This document shows positions 45,884-58,265 of a DNA stretch of 64,000 nucleotides, piece by piece (positions within the stretch are counted from its first letter, which is position 1; every line of letters begins with the position of its first letter). The notes beneath the pieces are model-generated. The model worked only from the letters and a program-made list of their open reading frames with translations, did not search any database and had not been told where the DNA came from. A program made the position numbers and the translations under genes. The DNA comes from Ischnura elegans (Eukaryota; Arthropoda; Insecta; Odonata; Coenagrionidae), in assembly GCF_921293095.1 (NCBI RefSeq), contig NC_060252.1:78698866-78762865 (forward strand). The letters are read 5' to 3'.

Positions 45884-46412
45884 GGGGGGAATAAATAATT
45901 AGGAATGATCGGGAGTGTCTTCCACTATTATCGTAGACTCAGGGTTGACGGGTTAGAATTTTTCAAATATTGCCGAGATATTAGTATTTGCTGCCGAGTT
46001 TTTGTGTTGGAATAAGAGATTTTGCACCAATTATCGAACCAGCATTCTAGAAATTAATAAAACGTCTTGGGCAGTTTGAAAAAATGTATAAATTTGAATG
46101 GGCAATAGGGTACCTCGTTTCCATAAATACGTTGATGGGAGTTAGGAAAATTTTTCCGAATTTTTCCCCGCTTTCTACATCAGTGAAAAAATTAGGACAA
46201 ATCGGAGATTCAAATTTCTCCCTCTCATATTGAAAACTAGGTTGGTGATTTGAAAAAAAAATCTTTCACCTGAACATTATATTGGTTATCCAAGTATTCC
46301 TCTTAGACCTGGAAAGCGTGGCCAAACCCTAACGATATAACAGACGTGATATTTTTCCTCGTCTTGTTATCGTGGCAATTTTTTCCCTGGATTCAATCGG
46401 GGAAAATCATAT
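45884..46412 (+). repeat. Local direct duplication, copy 1
   Basis: Starts GGAATAAATAATTAGGAATG and ends near TTTCCCTGGATTCAAT. It shares long runs with 48611-48950 (CGGGAGTGTCTTCCACT, GGAGATTCAAATTTCT, CACCTGAACATTATATTGG, GGCCAAACCCTAACGATAT). It contains about 250 bp (45955-46180) absent from copy 2. Confidence 0.75.
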
Positions 46413-48610
46413 GTGATTGGATATTGACAGCAAAGTCAGAAAAATAGAATTATGTGCTGCGGTTTTCCAATTTCGTATTCATATGTATATATATTAGATA
46501 TCTCCAAGTATAAGTGAACAAGTCAATAATCTAGAAATGATTTCCGTGAAACATTCATTGGTAAGTAAATGATTTCATCATTCTTAATCACTAAATAAAA
46601 AACGTGGTAGTCCATCTACGCTCATCGAATATTAAATTATGTTCACTTTTTTAACTTGTATGCAGAAAAAGTTGTTTAAGACAGCCATTAAAGAAGTTGC
46701 ATACATATAATTAAAAAAAATACTCCAATATCTACGGATTTTCTCATAATAAAACCTTAAATCATCGTTTTGGATTAAAAACAACATTACAAGTGATTTT
46801 TTTGTGTATTAAAACTCATGAGAATGAGAAAAGCTAATGTGTACTTACCATAGCTAATTAATAACTGCTATGTTGAGGAATAAAGTCATGCGAATGTCTG
46901 GAAACAGCAGGGTTGTAACTACCTCAGAGTCAATATGAATTCCTGCGAATCAATTGGTATCGCTTGCGTAATGCGTCGAGCCATGCCCAACGGTGAATAT
47001 CAACGGAAGTTTTTCAGTGCATTTTTTGTCGATGATAGAGCACTTTAAGTAGATTCCCGCAAACTTCCCTCTGATTTTATAAAAGTTCAATACAGTGAGG
47101 ATAAGTTTAACGGAGTTTTTAAGTTTAAATTTTTTCCTTCGAATAAATCGAAATGGTATTTTATTATTAAATAAACTATAAAAAATTCAAATGATAACGA
47201 ATTTTTAGGCGTATAATGCACGTTACAGGGATAAAATAATTCATCACCGAAGACAGTCAGTATTCATTCAATTTTAGTATAAGTCAGTCAGTATTAAATT
47301 TTGGATGATTCAAATACGTGATGCAAATATAACACGGATCATACCGCCTCAATTCAACAAATATTTGACCCTAAGGATCTCACATTTCGATCAGTTTCGT
47401 GCATATTCATCTCACACTAAATATCCGAAGACCGATTGGAGAAAAAATGGGGGTTTTATGCGCATTTAACATTTTTGACCACAAATAGTTAACTTAACAC
47501 AATAAATTCCATACATATCTCTATAAAATTTTTGCAGAGCTTTAATTTTTCTTTAATGTTATAGTGAAGACTTAAAATTATCAAATATATCAAAGAAATT
47601 TATTATAAAATTTTAATGTAAATATATTAAGTTTTATCACGTACTACACTTCACAATCGGCCGAAAATTCTGTTTTATAATGAACAAATATCTGTCTTAC
47701 AATTCCAAAAATACAATTCAAGGGCAACTCACATGAGTTTTTTTTTTTAATTTCAACATTTTTGTTTTCATCCCGCGCGGCGCTAGTAAGCTACTCAGCT
47801 ATTAAGCTACTTTTGGCGAAAGTTGTGCGAGAGAATAGAAAATATTTGGGTTGAGAATCAGCTAGTATGCTTTGATTTTTCATGCGGCTCGACTATATTT
47901 TACGAGGATATTCATTAAGTAAGGGAAATTGACAGCGCCGTCGAGCTCCTTTTCGGTTTCGAAATGTTGCCCACCGAGCCACTGTTTCAAGTGCAAGAAG
48001 AGGAAGTAGTAGTACTAGGTGCAAGTAAGACTTTACGGTGGGTGGTGAAAAAAAATTCCCAACGAAAATATTGAAGCTTTTTATTGGTTTTGACAGCAGT
48101 GTGAGCCTGTGGCTTAGTCCAATTGGTTCGACTTTCAAGCGGCGAGCTTCTATGCAGAGGGGTTAACCCTTTAAGAACCAGAAATATTGCAGCCATTAGA
48201 TCGCATATCAAGATACGTTTTTAGGCTAATATTAATGCGTATATTCCAAAAAAAACATTTATATGAAAGCGATATCTCTAATAGTTTCTGAGATACACTC
48301 AGAGACGCGAAATAATACAAATCCTCGCTCCCTTGAAGTCCAAATATGTCCCACGAAATAAAAACACTAATTCTGCGAAAACTAAAGCATAAATGCGGAG
48401 TTTTTCGTTCTCACTTCACTGGCTATGTGCACACAAATGATAAACCAAAATTCCTGTTATAATTGACCTTCTTATTGATTTGTTATAAACTGTCAATAAG
48501 GTCAATATTCGTGTACAGCATATCAAGTGAAAGCTCTTAACTCTCTGGGAACTACAACATCTAAATGATATCACAAAGATAATTTAAAACTATTTATAAT
48601 AATTATGAAT
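46413..48610. other. Intergenic DNA, nothing recognised
   Basis: AT-rich. Overlapping minus-strand frames at 47893-48211 have no recognisable motifs. Confidence 0.35.
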
Positions 48611-48950
48611 GCGGAATAAATAATTAGGAATGATCGGGAGTGTCTTCCACTTTTATCGTGGACTCAGTGAAAAACTTAGGCAAAATCGGAGATTCAAATT
48701 TCTTCCTCTCAAATTGAAAACTAGGTTGGTGATTTGAAAAAGATCCTCTTTCACCTGAACATTATATTGGAAACCCAAAAATTCCTCTTATACCTGACCA
48801 TTTAGATTTCCTGGTTTATCCAACTCCTTCATGGGAATTTTAATACTCGGAAAACGAGGCCAAACCCTAACGATATTACAGACGTGATATTTTTCCTCAT
48901 CTTTTTATTACGACAATTTTTCCCTGGATTAAATTAGGAAAAAACTAGAT
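48611..48950 (+). repeat. Local direct duplication, copy 2
   Basis: About 2.7 kb downstream of copy 1 in the same orientation. It has about 60 bp (CATTTAGATTTCCTGG to ATTTTAATACTCGG) missing from copy 1. The flanking sequence differs, so either a dispersed repeat or an old local duplication is possible. Confidence 0.7.
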
Positions 48951-49925
48951 GTCAATGGCCTATTCTTCAATAGAACCAATTCTTACAATCATAGACTTTC
49001 TCATTTCATTTTGAGAGAGTTTAAAAAATTTCGGAATTATATGTCCCTTGGACCTTATAGGGTTAAAGAAGCTGGTGCAGCGGCACGATAAATGCCTAGA
49101 AGTGACCGGCGATCATGTAGAGAAATAAAGTAGGTTTATAGCTACCTAAAAGTGCAAATAAAATGTGTTTCATATGAGTATATTTTTTCCTGTGATCAAA
49201 CGGCCCTTACTTAGTATATGCCTCGTATATCCTTGTTATTGTTTTGCCGTGTAAATACTATTAAATAACGCTAGTTAACAATAATTATTACTTCGACCTA
49301 TCCAATGAGAAGTCAAAACGAAATTATTTATTGGATCCAGATACGGTCCCAACCTCTGGGTACTGTTCATGATGTACCCGTGTATGTGTCCAAAGCATTA
49401 GATTATCTTCCTCTGCAAACAAACACCCCGCTGTCACCATGAGGCGACAACGAACGCGCAAAGAGACCGCTTCGTGCCCGCGTCAAGAACGCCGCCATGC
49501 GCAATTAAGCAATTTAAGCTGTTTGAGTGCGAGAGTAGTTAACGCCTAACTGGAAGCAAACGCTGCCACCGTTCTTGTGCTATATTTAGAGACATTAGAG
49601 CACTGGAGTGGCCATAAGCGAGGAGATTTTCCATTGAAACGCATAGAGATAGGGCCAGATTGTGTCACACCATGTGGTTTAAAATCATCGTCACCAAAAA
49701 AATCACCTAGATACAAAATAATGCTGTTATCCAACTTACAGCATATATAATTAAAAATAATCTTTACGAATAAATTCAATCAAACGGTCCACATAAATTG
49801 CCATGGAAAAACATTTCACCGGATCGGAATTTATGAAAACAATCGTCGAAGGACATCAAGTGGGTATCAACATAGGAAAAGGGGTATAATATAAGGAACA
49901 GGCAGTGGTGGTTGTGAAAGAGAAT
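48951..49925. other. Intergenic DNA, nothing recognised
   Basis: No gene or classifiable repeat was found. The minus-strand frame at 49546-49779 has no known motif. Confidence 0.35.
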
Positions 49926-49929
49926 ATAT

Positions 49930-50835
49930 ATTTGGACGTGAAAATTTTACTCTTTCTGATATAGATTTTGAGACTCATGAAGTGGTGTTGTTACAGTAAG
50001 GTCTTAAATACGAACCGAGTATTCCAACGAGGAAAAAAGGAAGTGGAGAATTTAATTTTAGATTGTGAAGTGGCACTAGACAAGCAGAAAATTGGAATTA
50101 AAACATTCATACCTCAAAAGATGCCTAGCTTAATTAATAGTCACGAGCAACATCAACTACCCCGTCCTTCAGACCTCCCGTCAGTGATTTCTATTCGGAA
50201 ACGCATAAGGGACAATAATCTTATCATTAGATAGGCTGACAAAGAAAACTCAGGGGTGATAATGAATAGGAACGACTACTTAGATAAGTGCTACTATTTC
50301 ATCAATAATAATAAAATAATTAAACTTTCCACAGATTCTTCCAAAACGTTTCCAGGAATTGCGGTGAAATCCCTAAATAATTCTCCTCCTGGTCAAACCC
50401 AACGAGATATATAAAGTTACTGCCATGAACCCAAGAGCAACCCGTTTCTTCGGTCTCCCCAAAATTCACGAGTCCGTTCCTGTTCGCCCAGTCGTTTCTA
50501 GCGGAGCAGCCCCACGCAGAAAACTAGCAGCCATGTTGAATTTTCAATTTAGAGAGTTAAAAAATTTCCATCCAAGGTTCGGAGTAAAAAATACGAAAGA
50601 CTTCTGTGACCGTCTGACAAAGAGAACTCCTCCAGCCAGTAAATACAGATTAGTGTCGTTTGACGTAGTGAATCTTTTCACTAGTATCCCAGCATTAGAA
50701 GCAATGAGTGTTGCCGAAAAAGTTCTAAGAAATGCAGGAGCGGAAAAAACACCATAGATTTTATTTCTCTGCTAAAAGTGTGCGCGGAGCAAAACTATTT
50801 CAAATTCGAGAACTTCAACTTCCACGAAGTTAAGC
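49930..50835 (+). pseudogene. Penelope-like element: reverse-transcriptase remnant
   Basis: Read across three frames in order: GLKYEPSIPTR, then VENLILDCEVALDKQKIG, DNNLIIR-stop-ADKENSGVIMNRNDYLDKCY (the conserved Penelope 'ADKG..VVI....Y' block), then RFFGLPKIHE with PVRPVVSS, KNTKDFCDRL, LVSFDVVNLFTSIP (the first catalytic Asp region), and after a further frameshift DFISLLKVCAEQNYFKFENF. This order is diagnostic of Penelope-like retroelements (GLPKIHK, RPIVS, SFDV.SLFT.VP). A stop codon and frameshifts make it inactive. The rest of the RT and the GIY-YIG endonuclease are missing. Confidence 0.85.
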
Positions 50836-50841
50836 CGGAAG

Positions 50842-51440
50842 CCATTGAATGTGAAAATGTTAGCTGATAAGAGAACTCAGAGGAGCTGCGTCAAACAAAT
50901 CTCAGAATTGATGACCAATGGTGAGAAAATAGCATGCTACCGACGATAAAGCGGCCATAACAAAGATAGAGAGAAACTTGAATAAAATTATTATAATTAT
51001 GGAAAAGACAATGACAAGATATAAGCTGAAGATTAATGCAACGAAAAACAGGTATTAGTCTGCTGTTCAACAAGGAGCGAAGGCCAACTTAAAACTAAGA
51101 AACAAAATTGGAGGAGGAGAATGAGATCTGCTACTTACGTAGCTGAGAGAGTGACGATGAACAAAGCAAGAATGAAATAGTCTGTACCATAGTCCTAGCG
51201 AAGAGGAAATTTCTCAAAAATAGGAATCTCTCAACAGCTGGGAGTACAATTGTTGAAGAAAGGAAGCAATAATAATTAATTGCATTCGGAGCATACTTGT
51301 TTTTTGGTACTGCGGCATGGGCGATGACATCAACGGAAAAATCAAGGTTGGGAGAATGCAAATGTGTTTTTTTCAGGATAATGACGAAAATCAAATGGAT
51401 AGACTATGTGGGTAATGTGGAATTTTTGAGAAAGTGAGAA
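50842..51440 (+). pseudogene. Non-LTR retrotransposon remnants: one tail plus one reverse-transcriptase segment
   Basis: At 50842-50935 a short tail reads MLADKRTQRSC and then MTNGEK, the ADK...R.A tail of the lineage at 36190-36405. From about 50950 a second piece reads ERNLNKIIIIMEKTMTRYKL then KINATKNRY (reverse-transcriptase palm region, 'YGLKIN..KTK'), RVTMNKARMK, LFFGTAAW and KIKWIDYVGNVEFLRK (compare W..R.....W.D.V.N...L). Many frame changes show strong decay. It directly follows the Penelope remnant. Confidence 0.55.
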
Positions 51441-51889
51441 GTCTTTAAAAACCATCGATAGGGTGGCACGGGGGCACATGCCACCCCAGACGCTTAAAAA
51501 TACACGAAATATTTAAAACAAATAACAATGAATTTTATACTTTAATATAAAAGTTATTAATCTTCACATATTAATAACTTTTATCTGAAAATGAACTGTA
51601 TATTTCGTATAGTAATTGTTGCATATAGTTTTTAACCCCAAATATGAGAAGACCGTTGGCCCATCAGACCCTTATGTCACCCCTCTCAGAAATAATCCTG
51701 TATCCGACCTTGTACATTGCCACACTAACGAGGTTGCTAATATAGTGCTTACATATCGTCTATAATGAAATATATGGGAAGCTGCACGCTAATAATTGCA
51801 CATTGCTGCTTCTCCATCCTACCTACTCTAGCCATGGGTTGGTAATCCTGAAATATTGGGATCAATGCGCTACCACCTCCTCTTGCACC
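51441..51889. other. Intergenic DNA; possible decayed repeat 51460-51710
   Basis: GGGTGGCACGGGGGCACATG near 51460 and CCCTTATGTCACCCCTCTCA near 51670 could be worn inverted ends of a hAT-type repeat, but no target duplication is seen. Confidence 0.3.
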
Positions 51890-52430
51890 GCACAGCCGAA
51901 TTTTGATCCGACGGAGGCGGAATGATACGGCCGGTTGGTCCTCCGAAGGACTTGCCTCGCCTCCATCACAAAAGGCAACCGAATAAAATCCAGGAGCGAA
52001 GAAGAAGAAGAGTTGAGCAACGACTTCCGTCGAAGGAAGGAATTCCCCTTGGCGGGACAGCCACCGGCGGACACGCAGAAGTCTATCCTGAAGGGGTCAA
52101 AGTCGCCCGCCCCTCCCCTACCGTGCCAAACACCGACGTCCGCAGGGCAGTGCGGTCGCGATACGCTCGACTGACACAGCCAGGCGGACTGATTGTCAAG
52201 GTGTTCCTTGCGTCTCCACCCCAACACCGCCTACCGTTCTCCACCCTCATCCCCTTACAGTTTCTTTTGTCAATCGCAAGGGTCGGAGGAATTTCCCACA
52301 TTATGCAGAATACCTCACACCCTGGAAAAATCATGGTTCGGTCGGGCATGAAATGGTATAAAAGGAGCCCTCGTCAGCAGTTCCAATCACACTCTTCCGA
52401 CAACTCAAGTCGAGACGGTGCGATACAAAC
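51890..52430 (+). promoter_or_regulatory. Promoter region of the glycine-rich secreted protein gene
   Basis: A GC-rich upstream region ends in a clear TATA box, TATAAAA, at 52357-52363. An initiator-like TCACACT with its A at about 52389 lies 32 bp downstream, giving a 5' UTR of about 42 nt before the ATG at 52431. A strong TATA box is typical of cuticle-protein genes, which are switched on in bursts. The overlapping open frames in the region (51922-52440 and others) are explained by its GC content. Confidence 0.7.
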
Positions 52431-53011
52431 ATGGCCGTAGTCTCATTGTTGACGTCCGTCGCCCTCCTCGTGGCGACCACGTGCTCGGTCCTAGCTTCTC
52501 CGGCCAGCCACCCGAGGGTGGCCCGATCGACAGAGGAGGTTGACCAGAGCCCGGCAGCTAGCGGATATTACCTTGGTGGTGCAGCCGCGCCTTTGGGCGC
52601 CGTGGAATACGTTGGAGAACCTGGTTTCGTGGAAGGAGCCGGCTATATCGTTCCCGAGAAAATCGCATACGGGCCAGTAGGGGGCGCGTACCCTGGAAAG
52701 GTCTTCTACGGTGCACCACTGGTGGGAGGCGCGTATGAGGTGGGCCACGGAGGACACGATGGTTACATCAGCAATGGCGGTGGCCATAAAAATTACTACG
52801 GTGGCGCCAAGGAGGGTGGATTCTACGGTGGGGACGAGATCTATAATGCCAAGGGAGCCGTCGGTAAGGCGGGATACTACGGCGGCGGAGGCGGAGGAAA
52901 GGGACAGTCCGGATACCAGTCGTACGGAGGCTACGGAGAGGGTCAGCAGGCAGAGCACAAGGATAAGGCGGACGTTGGATACTACGGAGGCAATAGCGGA
53001 TTGAAGAAGGG
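52431..53011 (+). CDS. Glycine-rich secreted (cuticle-like) protein, exon 1
   Basis: Encodes residues 1-193 plus two bases of codon 194. Starts MAVVSLLTSVALLVATTCSV, a signal peptide with likely cleavage after about residue 22-23 (VLA-S). A short polar segment with HPRVARS follows, a possible processing site. From about residue 46 it is rich in Gly, Tyr and Ala with YYGG, GYYGGGGGG and YGGAK words, as in insect structural cuticle or eggshell proteins, which are secreted and probably self-associate or become cross-linked through Tyr. The donor is AAGGG/GTGAGG; an in-frame TGA begins one base inside the intron, so an unspliced transcript would give a 194-aa product. Function is inferred from composition only. 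Confidence 0.87.
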
Positions 53012-55129
53012 GTGAGGATGATCGACACTCCGCGTTCACTAATACTAGTTTTGACCAATAATTCATATAAATAACACTATCTCAACTTAAACAGCCCCAA
53101 AAAGTTACTCTTCCATCAGCTTCGCCATTTCTTTCTGTTCTTGTACTTCCTCTTAGTTTTACTAATTTTTAAAATTCATTAATGAGGCATGAAAAAAAGA
53201 ATGAATGATAATAATTTGCAACATAAATAAGAAAAGAGCCAAATTTGGTCGGCTTTGAAATTGTAAATGTGAATGAAATTTACAGAGATGTCATGATTTA
53301 AAATCAGTCGATGGTCATATTCTTAAAAAAAGAACGAATTTGGTTTGGGTAGGCGTGATTGAGATCAAAACAGATAAAGCAATACACCGCAACATAAAAA
53401 TAAGCATCAAGGGAAGAGGGGCCAGTTCCTTTTCCTGGGCCACCTCGTATGAGGGATTGTTTGGGGATGTCCATAAGCATAACCTGGAGTAAAAATCCGG
53501 GACCCTTCCGTCAGAAGGCAAGCACTCTATTCAATAGACGACCACGAATCACTAAATTAATGTTGGAATGTGCTGTAGATACAAATGGATCAAATTGTCT
53601 CCACATCAAAAAGTATTTAAGCATTGTGAAATAACTCGCTGCCTACACTGAGATTGGGGATCTACCAGTATATCGGTCAATTGGGCTGAAGTTTCAGAAA
53701 ATCAAAGCCGAAGACTCGGTGCGAAACCAAGTTTCGGTTAACGAAGGACCTGAGAGGGTAAAATCATTTCTCATAATATTGGCAAACTTATCAAATTTAG
53801 AAGCAACTAACGGAAACTAATTCGATTCTGGCGTTAACTCAATTTTGATATCAAAATATATGCATGCTTTTCTTACGTTTTCTAGCAAAGGTTCCGGATC
53901 GAAGCCACACTCGTATGTCATATGAGAATAAAAACCTTTCCGGGAAAAAAATACCTGGCATAATGGATCGATAACTATTTATACATACAAAACTTATGGC
54001 ATTCATTATCGTAAAAGGATATCGCATATTCCACCAGGACCAGCGAACAATTTTTTAAATTCGGCTTTTATTTACCTAGGAAAACGTAGTTCATATTAGA
54101 TAAGGAGGAGATACAAGGCGTGACAATCTTCCCTGAAAAGCGTCGGACCTATTAGTTGAAACTGATTATTGCTTTGGAAAACGCAAAGATATTATTCTCC
54201 GTTACCATCAGAAGCTCTTAACACATCGCCATTACTTGATGGCTATTATAAGGGTCTGGTTGTATGCTAGTCTTAGCTTCTTAGGATTTAAATACTAACT
54301 TTTCAATGCAAATTTAGTAAATCATGCGAGCCGTAAAATGATGATCTCTAATAGTTCGCTTCCCACACGGAAAGAGACGAAAGAGAAAAGAGACGAAAAG
54401 AATCTCGAGCGCGCGATGACAAAAAATTACGTCGACACGCTAACTCTTAGCGACACGATATTAACCAAATAAGATGACGCGCTTCGTCTTCTCCATCAAA
54501 ATATTTCGACGTGCTACCCTTCTATTTAAAATTTTGAGCCGAGTAAATTTTATGTTCGATAACAATGAATCATTTTTTCCCAACTAAATACAATGCGCAT
54601 TGAAAGGCGCGACATACTCGTCTTAACTACATACAGATCGCTCTGAAAATGTTCAACTACGACTTCCACGAAGTTGTCAATTAAACAGCACTTGAATTGT
54701 GCACTATATGGGAATGCATATAATTTCCCATTGCTTTGCAGAAATATTTTTTTATCCTTTCATTTGATTAAATATTATGCCCACCGCATTTTTTGGCATT
54801 TCTCTTTTAGATATAGCATGAGCAATAGTGAGCCGATTGCGCCAATTGACTGTTGAGAAAATATCGCGTCTTGCTTACAGCTAGTAATGACCGGCCATCG
54901 AGTTAGAGCAACGGAATTAAAAGTAACCAATCCTTTTTAGGGTTTTTCACTAGAAATTATTTACTTTAAAAAGCAATTATACACGTAACCCATTCATTGA
55001 CCCCTCAATCAATCTCGTTGAAAAACTAATGGGCTTATTAAATTAAATAAACTGGTGTGTAAAATATAAATATCCTTCCCCATCAGAGTTATGAACTACC
55101 CTTAAATTCATCATCTTAAGGCAATAATC

Positions 55130-55180
55130 CAAAGATTGGTTTGACGTAGCTCTCCACCCCGCTGTCACGTCAGCTTACCA
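55130..55180 (-). repeat. Non-LTR retrotransposon 3' tail fragment
   Basis: CCAAAGATTGGTTTGACGTAG then CTCTCCACCCCGC matches 4898-4935 (CTAAGATTGGTTTGACGCAG, CTCTCCAATCCGC), the 3' end of the same retrotransposon lineage in the same orientation. Confidence 0.6.
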
Positions 55181-56312
55181 CTTTACATTTACGTTTTGTT
55201 CCTTTTAAAGTTAAATAATGAAGGAAAAAAAACGATCAACCAACATATCAAAAAAAAGAAAGAAAAAGAACAATAAGGACGCACTGAGCAGCCCTTTCTG
55301 GGGAAAATAGGGTTATAATATTTCTCTAATCTTCGGTGTCAGGTCTAAAAATGTATCACAGGGACGCAACGATGGAATCGGGCGAGGCAAGAGGCACCAA
55401 AAGGTGACCCAGATGCCACGGGAAAACGGGATAGACCACCAGAAGCAGGCATCTTTTGATCCACCCCGCTCCTCTTAAAACTCCGCCAGAGGGAGACAGG
55501 CGAGCTATTTTTGTGTTGACTTCACGAGGCCTTATTTACATATCATCATCGGTCCAGGGACTGTGCTACCTACAGACCGTGGCATGCTCAATTTAGGCCG
55601 TTGGCAGAACCCACCCTTAACTAATCACACGATCTTCCCCTATGATACGTCTCCTTGATCCATTTAGGAATTCCTTGAAGAAGGGACAAACTAAAGGGAA
55701 AAACGTGATGGCATCGTATTCGACGCGTGCGTGTCAATCTATGAATACGATTCCCAAAGACTGACTAGTTCGTAACTACACTAAGTATTTTGAAGTGCCC
55801 ATTTCTCAGGTAGCTTTACAGTCAGTTTATGAGAAAAAGTTATAATTTTTTCATAAAATCATGGATAACGCTACATTGCTGGCAAAAAAATGTGCTGGGA
55901 AACTAATGCTATAAAGAAACAAAACAAAAATATTTTTTTAAAAGAACCAGTAAATTCACAATAATGGCGAACACAATTAAATAGCCAATGTATCCATTGC
56001 CATTTAAGAAAACAGCACTTTCTGAGAAACGTTTTTATCAAAAAATTTCTGTTTGGCATAGCAGTTATTCTTTCATATAATATTCAAAAAATACACGATC
56101 ACAAAAAATACACATATATGCAAAAATCACACATCAAATATCCAGAAATTTTAACTAGGAAGCTTACATTATTTATGTCTGACGACGAAGGAGACATATT
56201 CTCTGGAAAATGAAAGCACCATCGAACCATTTTCCCACTTTGAACATCACTTTTCTCCACTCGCTTGCACCCTTCTTAATTTTGGCATCGGGAATATTTG
56301 CAATCTGGTATT

Positions 56313-56362
56313 TTGGTATGATATTTGCTCCCAATTTTATTTGGGGGCAAATATCATACCAA
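56313..56362. repeat. Short near-perfect hairpin, 22-bp arms
   Basis: TTGGTATGATATTTGCTCCC pairs with GGGGGCAAATATCATACCAA around a loop of about six bases, with one mismatch. It is too short and its loop too small for a typical microRNA precursor. It lies in intron 1. Confidence 0.6.
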
Positions 56363-58265
56363 GGGTAAGTAAATAATCTTGGCCGAGCATCATTTCATGA
56401 TACATTACTACTAAGCATCCTTCAACATCAAAAATAAAATAATTTATGATTAACACAAAAGTTATAAATGTACCGAAAATCTGCACGGTTAATTTTGATG
56501 AAAACATCAGACCGTAAAGTAAATATAATAGGTAGCGGGAGTTCATGGGTATTCAAAAAGAGAAGGAAATTAAGGAAATTATTACGAAAGTTTTCAAAGC
56601 AACAAATATCCATCAATGATGATAATTCTCTATTCTTTATTTAATTCACGAATCATGGTTTCAAAATGTTTACGGCCAACTTGAGACATTTCATTTCTCC
56701 CGAGGAAAAAAAAACATCTTTCGTTGTAAAGCGTGCAATACAAATGAAAGAAAATGAGGAGCCATATTGAGCTACCGAGAAAAAGCACCATTTCTATTGA
56801 ATACGCTCAAGCTGCCTGAGGGCATGCCGTAAAAAACACAAAAGAAAACTAAAAAACTTCAGCGTCAGTCATTTCAAGCGTGAGTTGGAACGTTTATTTG
56901 CAAGCGCTCCAAATACGGTCTCTTTCTGTATAACATAAATGCCATTCTTACCCGCGTAGCGTGATGTCATACAGGAGATTGGACTGCTTCGGTAAACTTC
57001 CCTCGTCTAGCAGAAAAAAACGAATTTCAACGATGGCAATCATCACGCATGCATTATTTCTTTGCAACAGCAACCGTCCAATCCACAAAAAATGAATGCT
57101 TATTTGCTGAGTACATATTACTCAGAGGTTTTTTTGACCATGAATGTAAACTATTGAGACACATTCGAGATGCTTGACACTGCTACTCAGAGCTAAGATT
57201 TTAATCAGGGTTGCGACTTCAAGAAAAAATATAATAAGAACTCCGAAAGGAAATCCTTCGTTTTCTGAAACAATGAAATTGATATTTTCGATTCTTCAGT
57301 GTTGAATAAGGAGATGGCATGAGTATCACCGAAGGCCCGCATTGTAAAGTACTATTAAGGATATCCAGCGATATTCATTTGACTACACCCGGGTCACACT
57401 TTAAAAATTTGTATCAACAGTTTCGTCTACGCTGCTGTAGACTCCCTCAGGTTAAAATTTAAATGAAACACTAGAAAGAGTGAAAAAGACGATGGATTAG
57501 AAGATGAGAAGTGTACTTTGGCAGATTAGGTTCACATTCAAGCGCCATAGCATGGCGTCTTATATTTTGCTAGCCTATACCGAAAGTCAGAACAAGCCCG
57601 TGTGATTTCACTATTCACCTAATGAACGATAAATACCAAATAATCGATGCTTACGTAGCTTTCTTGCATACCCCCATTTTTTTACGTATGCTCATCTGGT
57701 AAAAAGTATTTTCGTTTACAACGGAATGAAGGGTGCATGCTTGGTGAGACCTGACCCCTACCACGTAATTACATGTGCACTGAGGTAGCATTTACATGTT
57801 AAAGAGTAAATATTGCATAGAAATGCAAACCGCCAACCATACACCCTGGAGGTGGCTCGCAGAGTATCATATACTATATCGTTTTCGAGGGTGGCGGCGA
57901 TTCGCGTTCTTCACGACAAATCCAACACTTTCCATGGGATAAAAGCTGTTAATACTAGATCTGGCTTTCTAGTATCAGAAAAGAAAGCAACTGTAACGAA
58001 AAGTACGAGATTATCAAGCGCTCAAAGTTGGGTAACTTGATTTTACGTGCAAAAAACGGGTAATTTTTCGAGAAAAAATTAAGCATATGACGATTTTTTA
58101 AAAAATAAATGATCAAACGTAGAAATAAATTCTCCTGCGTACAATTTTTCTTTCATTGATATCGATTGCTTCCTTTAAACGATTGAGTTCTTCAAACTCG
58201 AGTGTCTTGCTTTATTTTTTTACAGGCAGTAGATGGCTAACTCTCTCATTTTTAATGGATAACAG

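Larger units (their letters stand above)
53012..58265 (+). other. Intron 1 of the glycine-rich gene
   Basis: Donor GTGAGG at 53012; acceptor ATGGATAACAG ending at 58265, with a good branch-site word GGCTAAC at about 58234 and a pyrimidine-rich stretch after it. It holds a retrotransposon tail (55130-55180) and a strong short hairpin (56313-56362). Otherwise nothing coding was recognised in 5.2 kb on either strand. Confidence 0.75.

Noticed and set aside
51922-52440. 172-codon plus-strand open frame before the glycine-rich gene
   Set aside because: It lies in the GC-rich promoter, overlaps the TATA box and start region, and has no recognisable motif.
52491-53066. 191-codon minus-strand open frame
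   Set aside because: Antisense shadow of the glycine-rich exon 1.
54640-54690. CGACTTCCACGAAGTTGTC as a Penelope-like tail
   Set aside because: Resembles the tail word at 50818 but is too short, with no core or target duplication nearby.
58216-58226. Acceptor TTTTTTTACAG for exon 2 of the glycine-rich gene
   Set aside because: Joining exon 1 here gives an in-frame TAG within two codons; the acceptor at 58265 restores the frame and lies after a good branch-site word.
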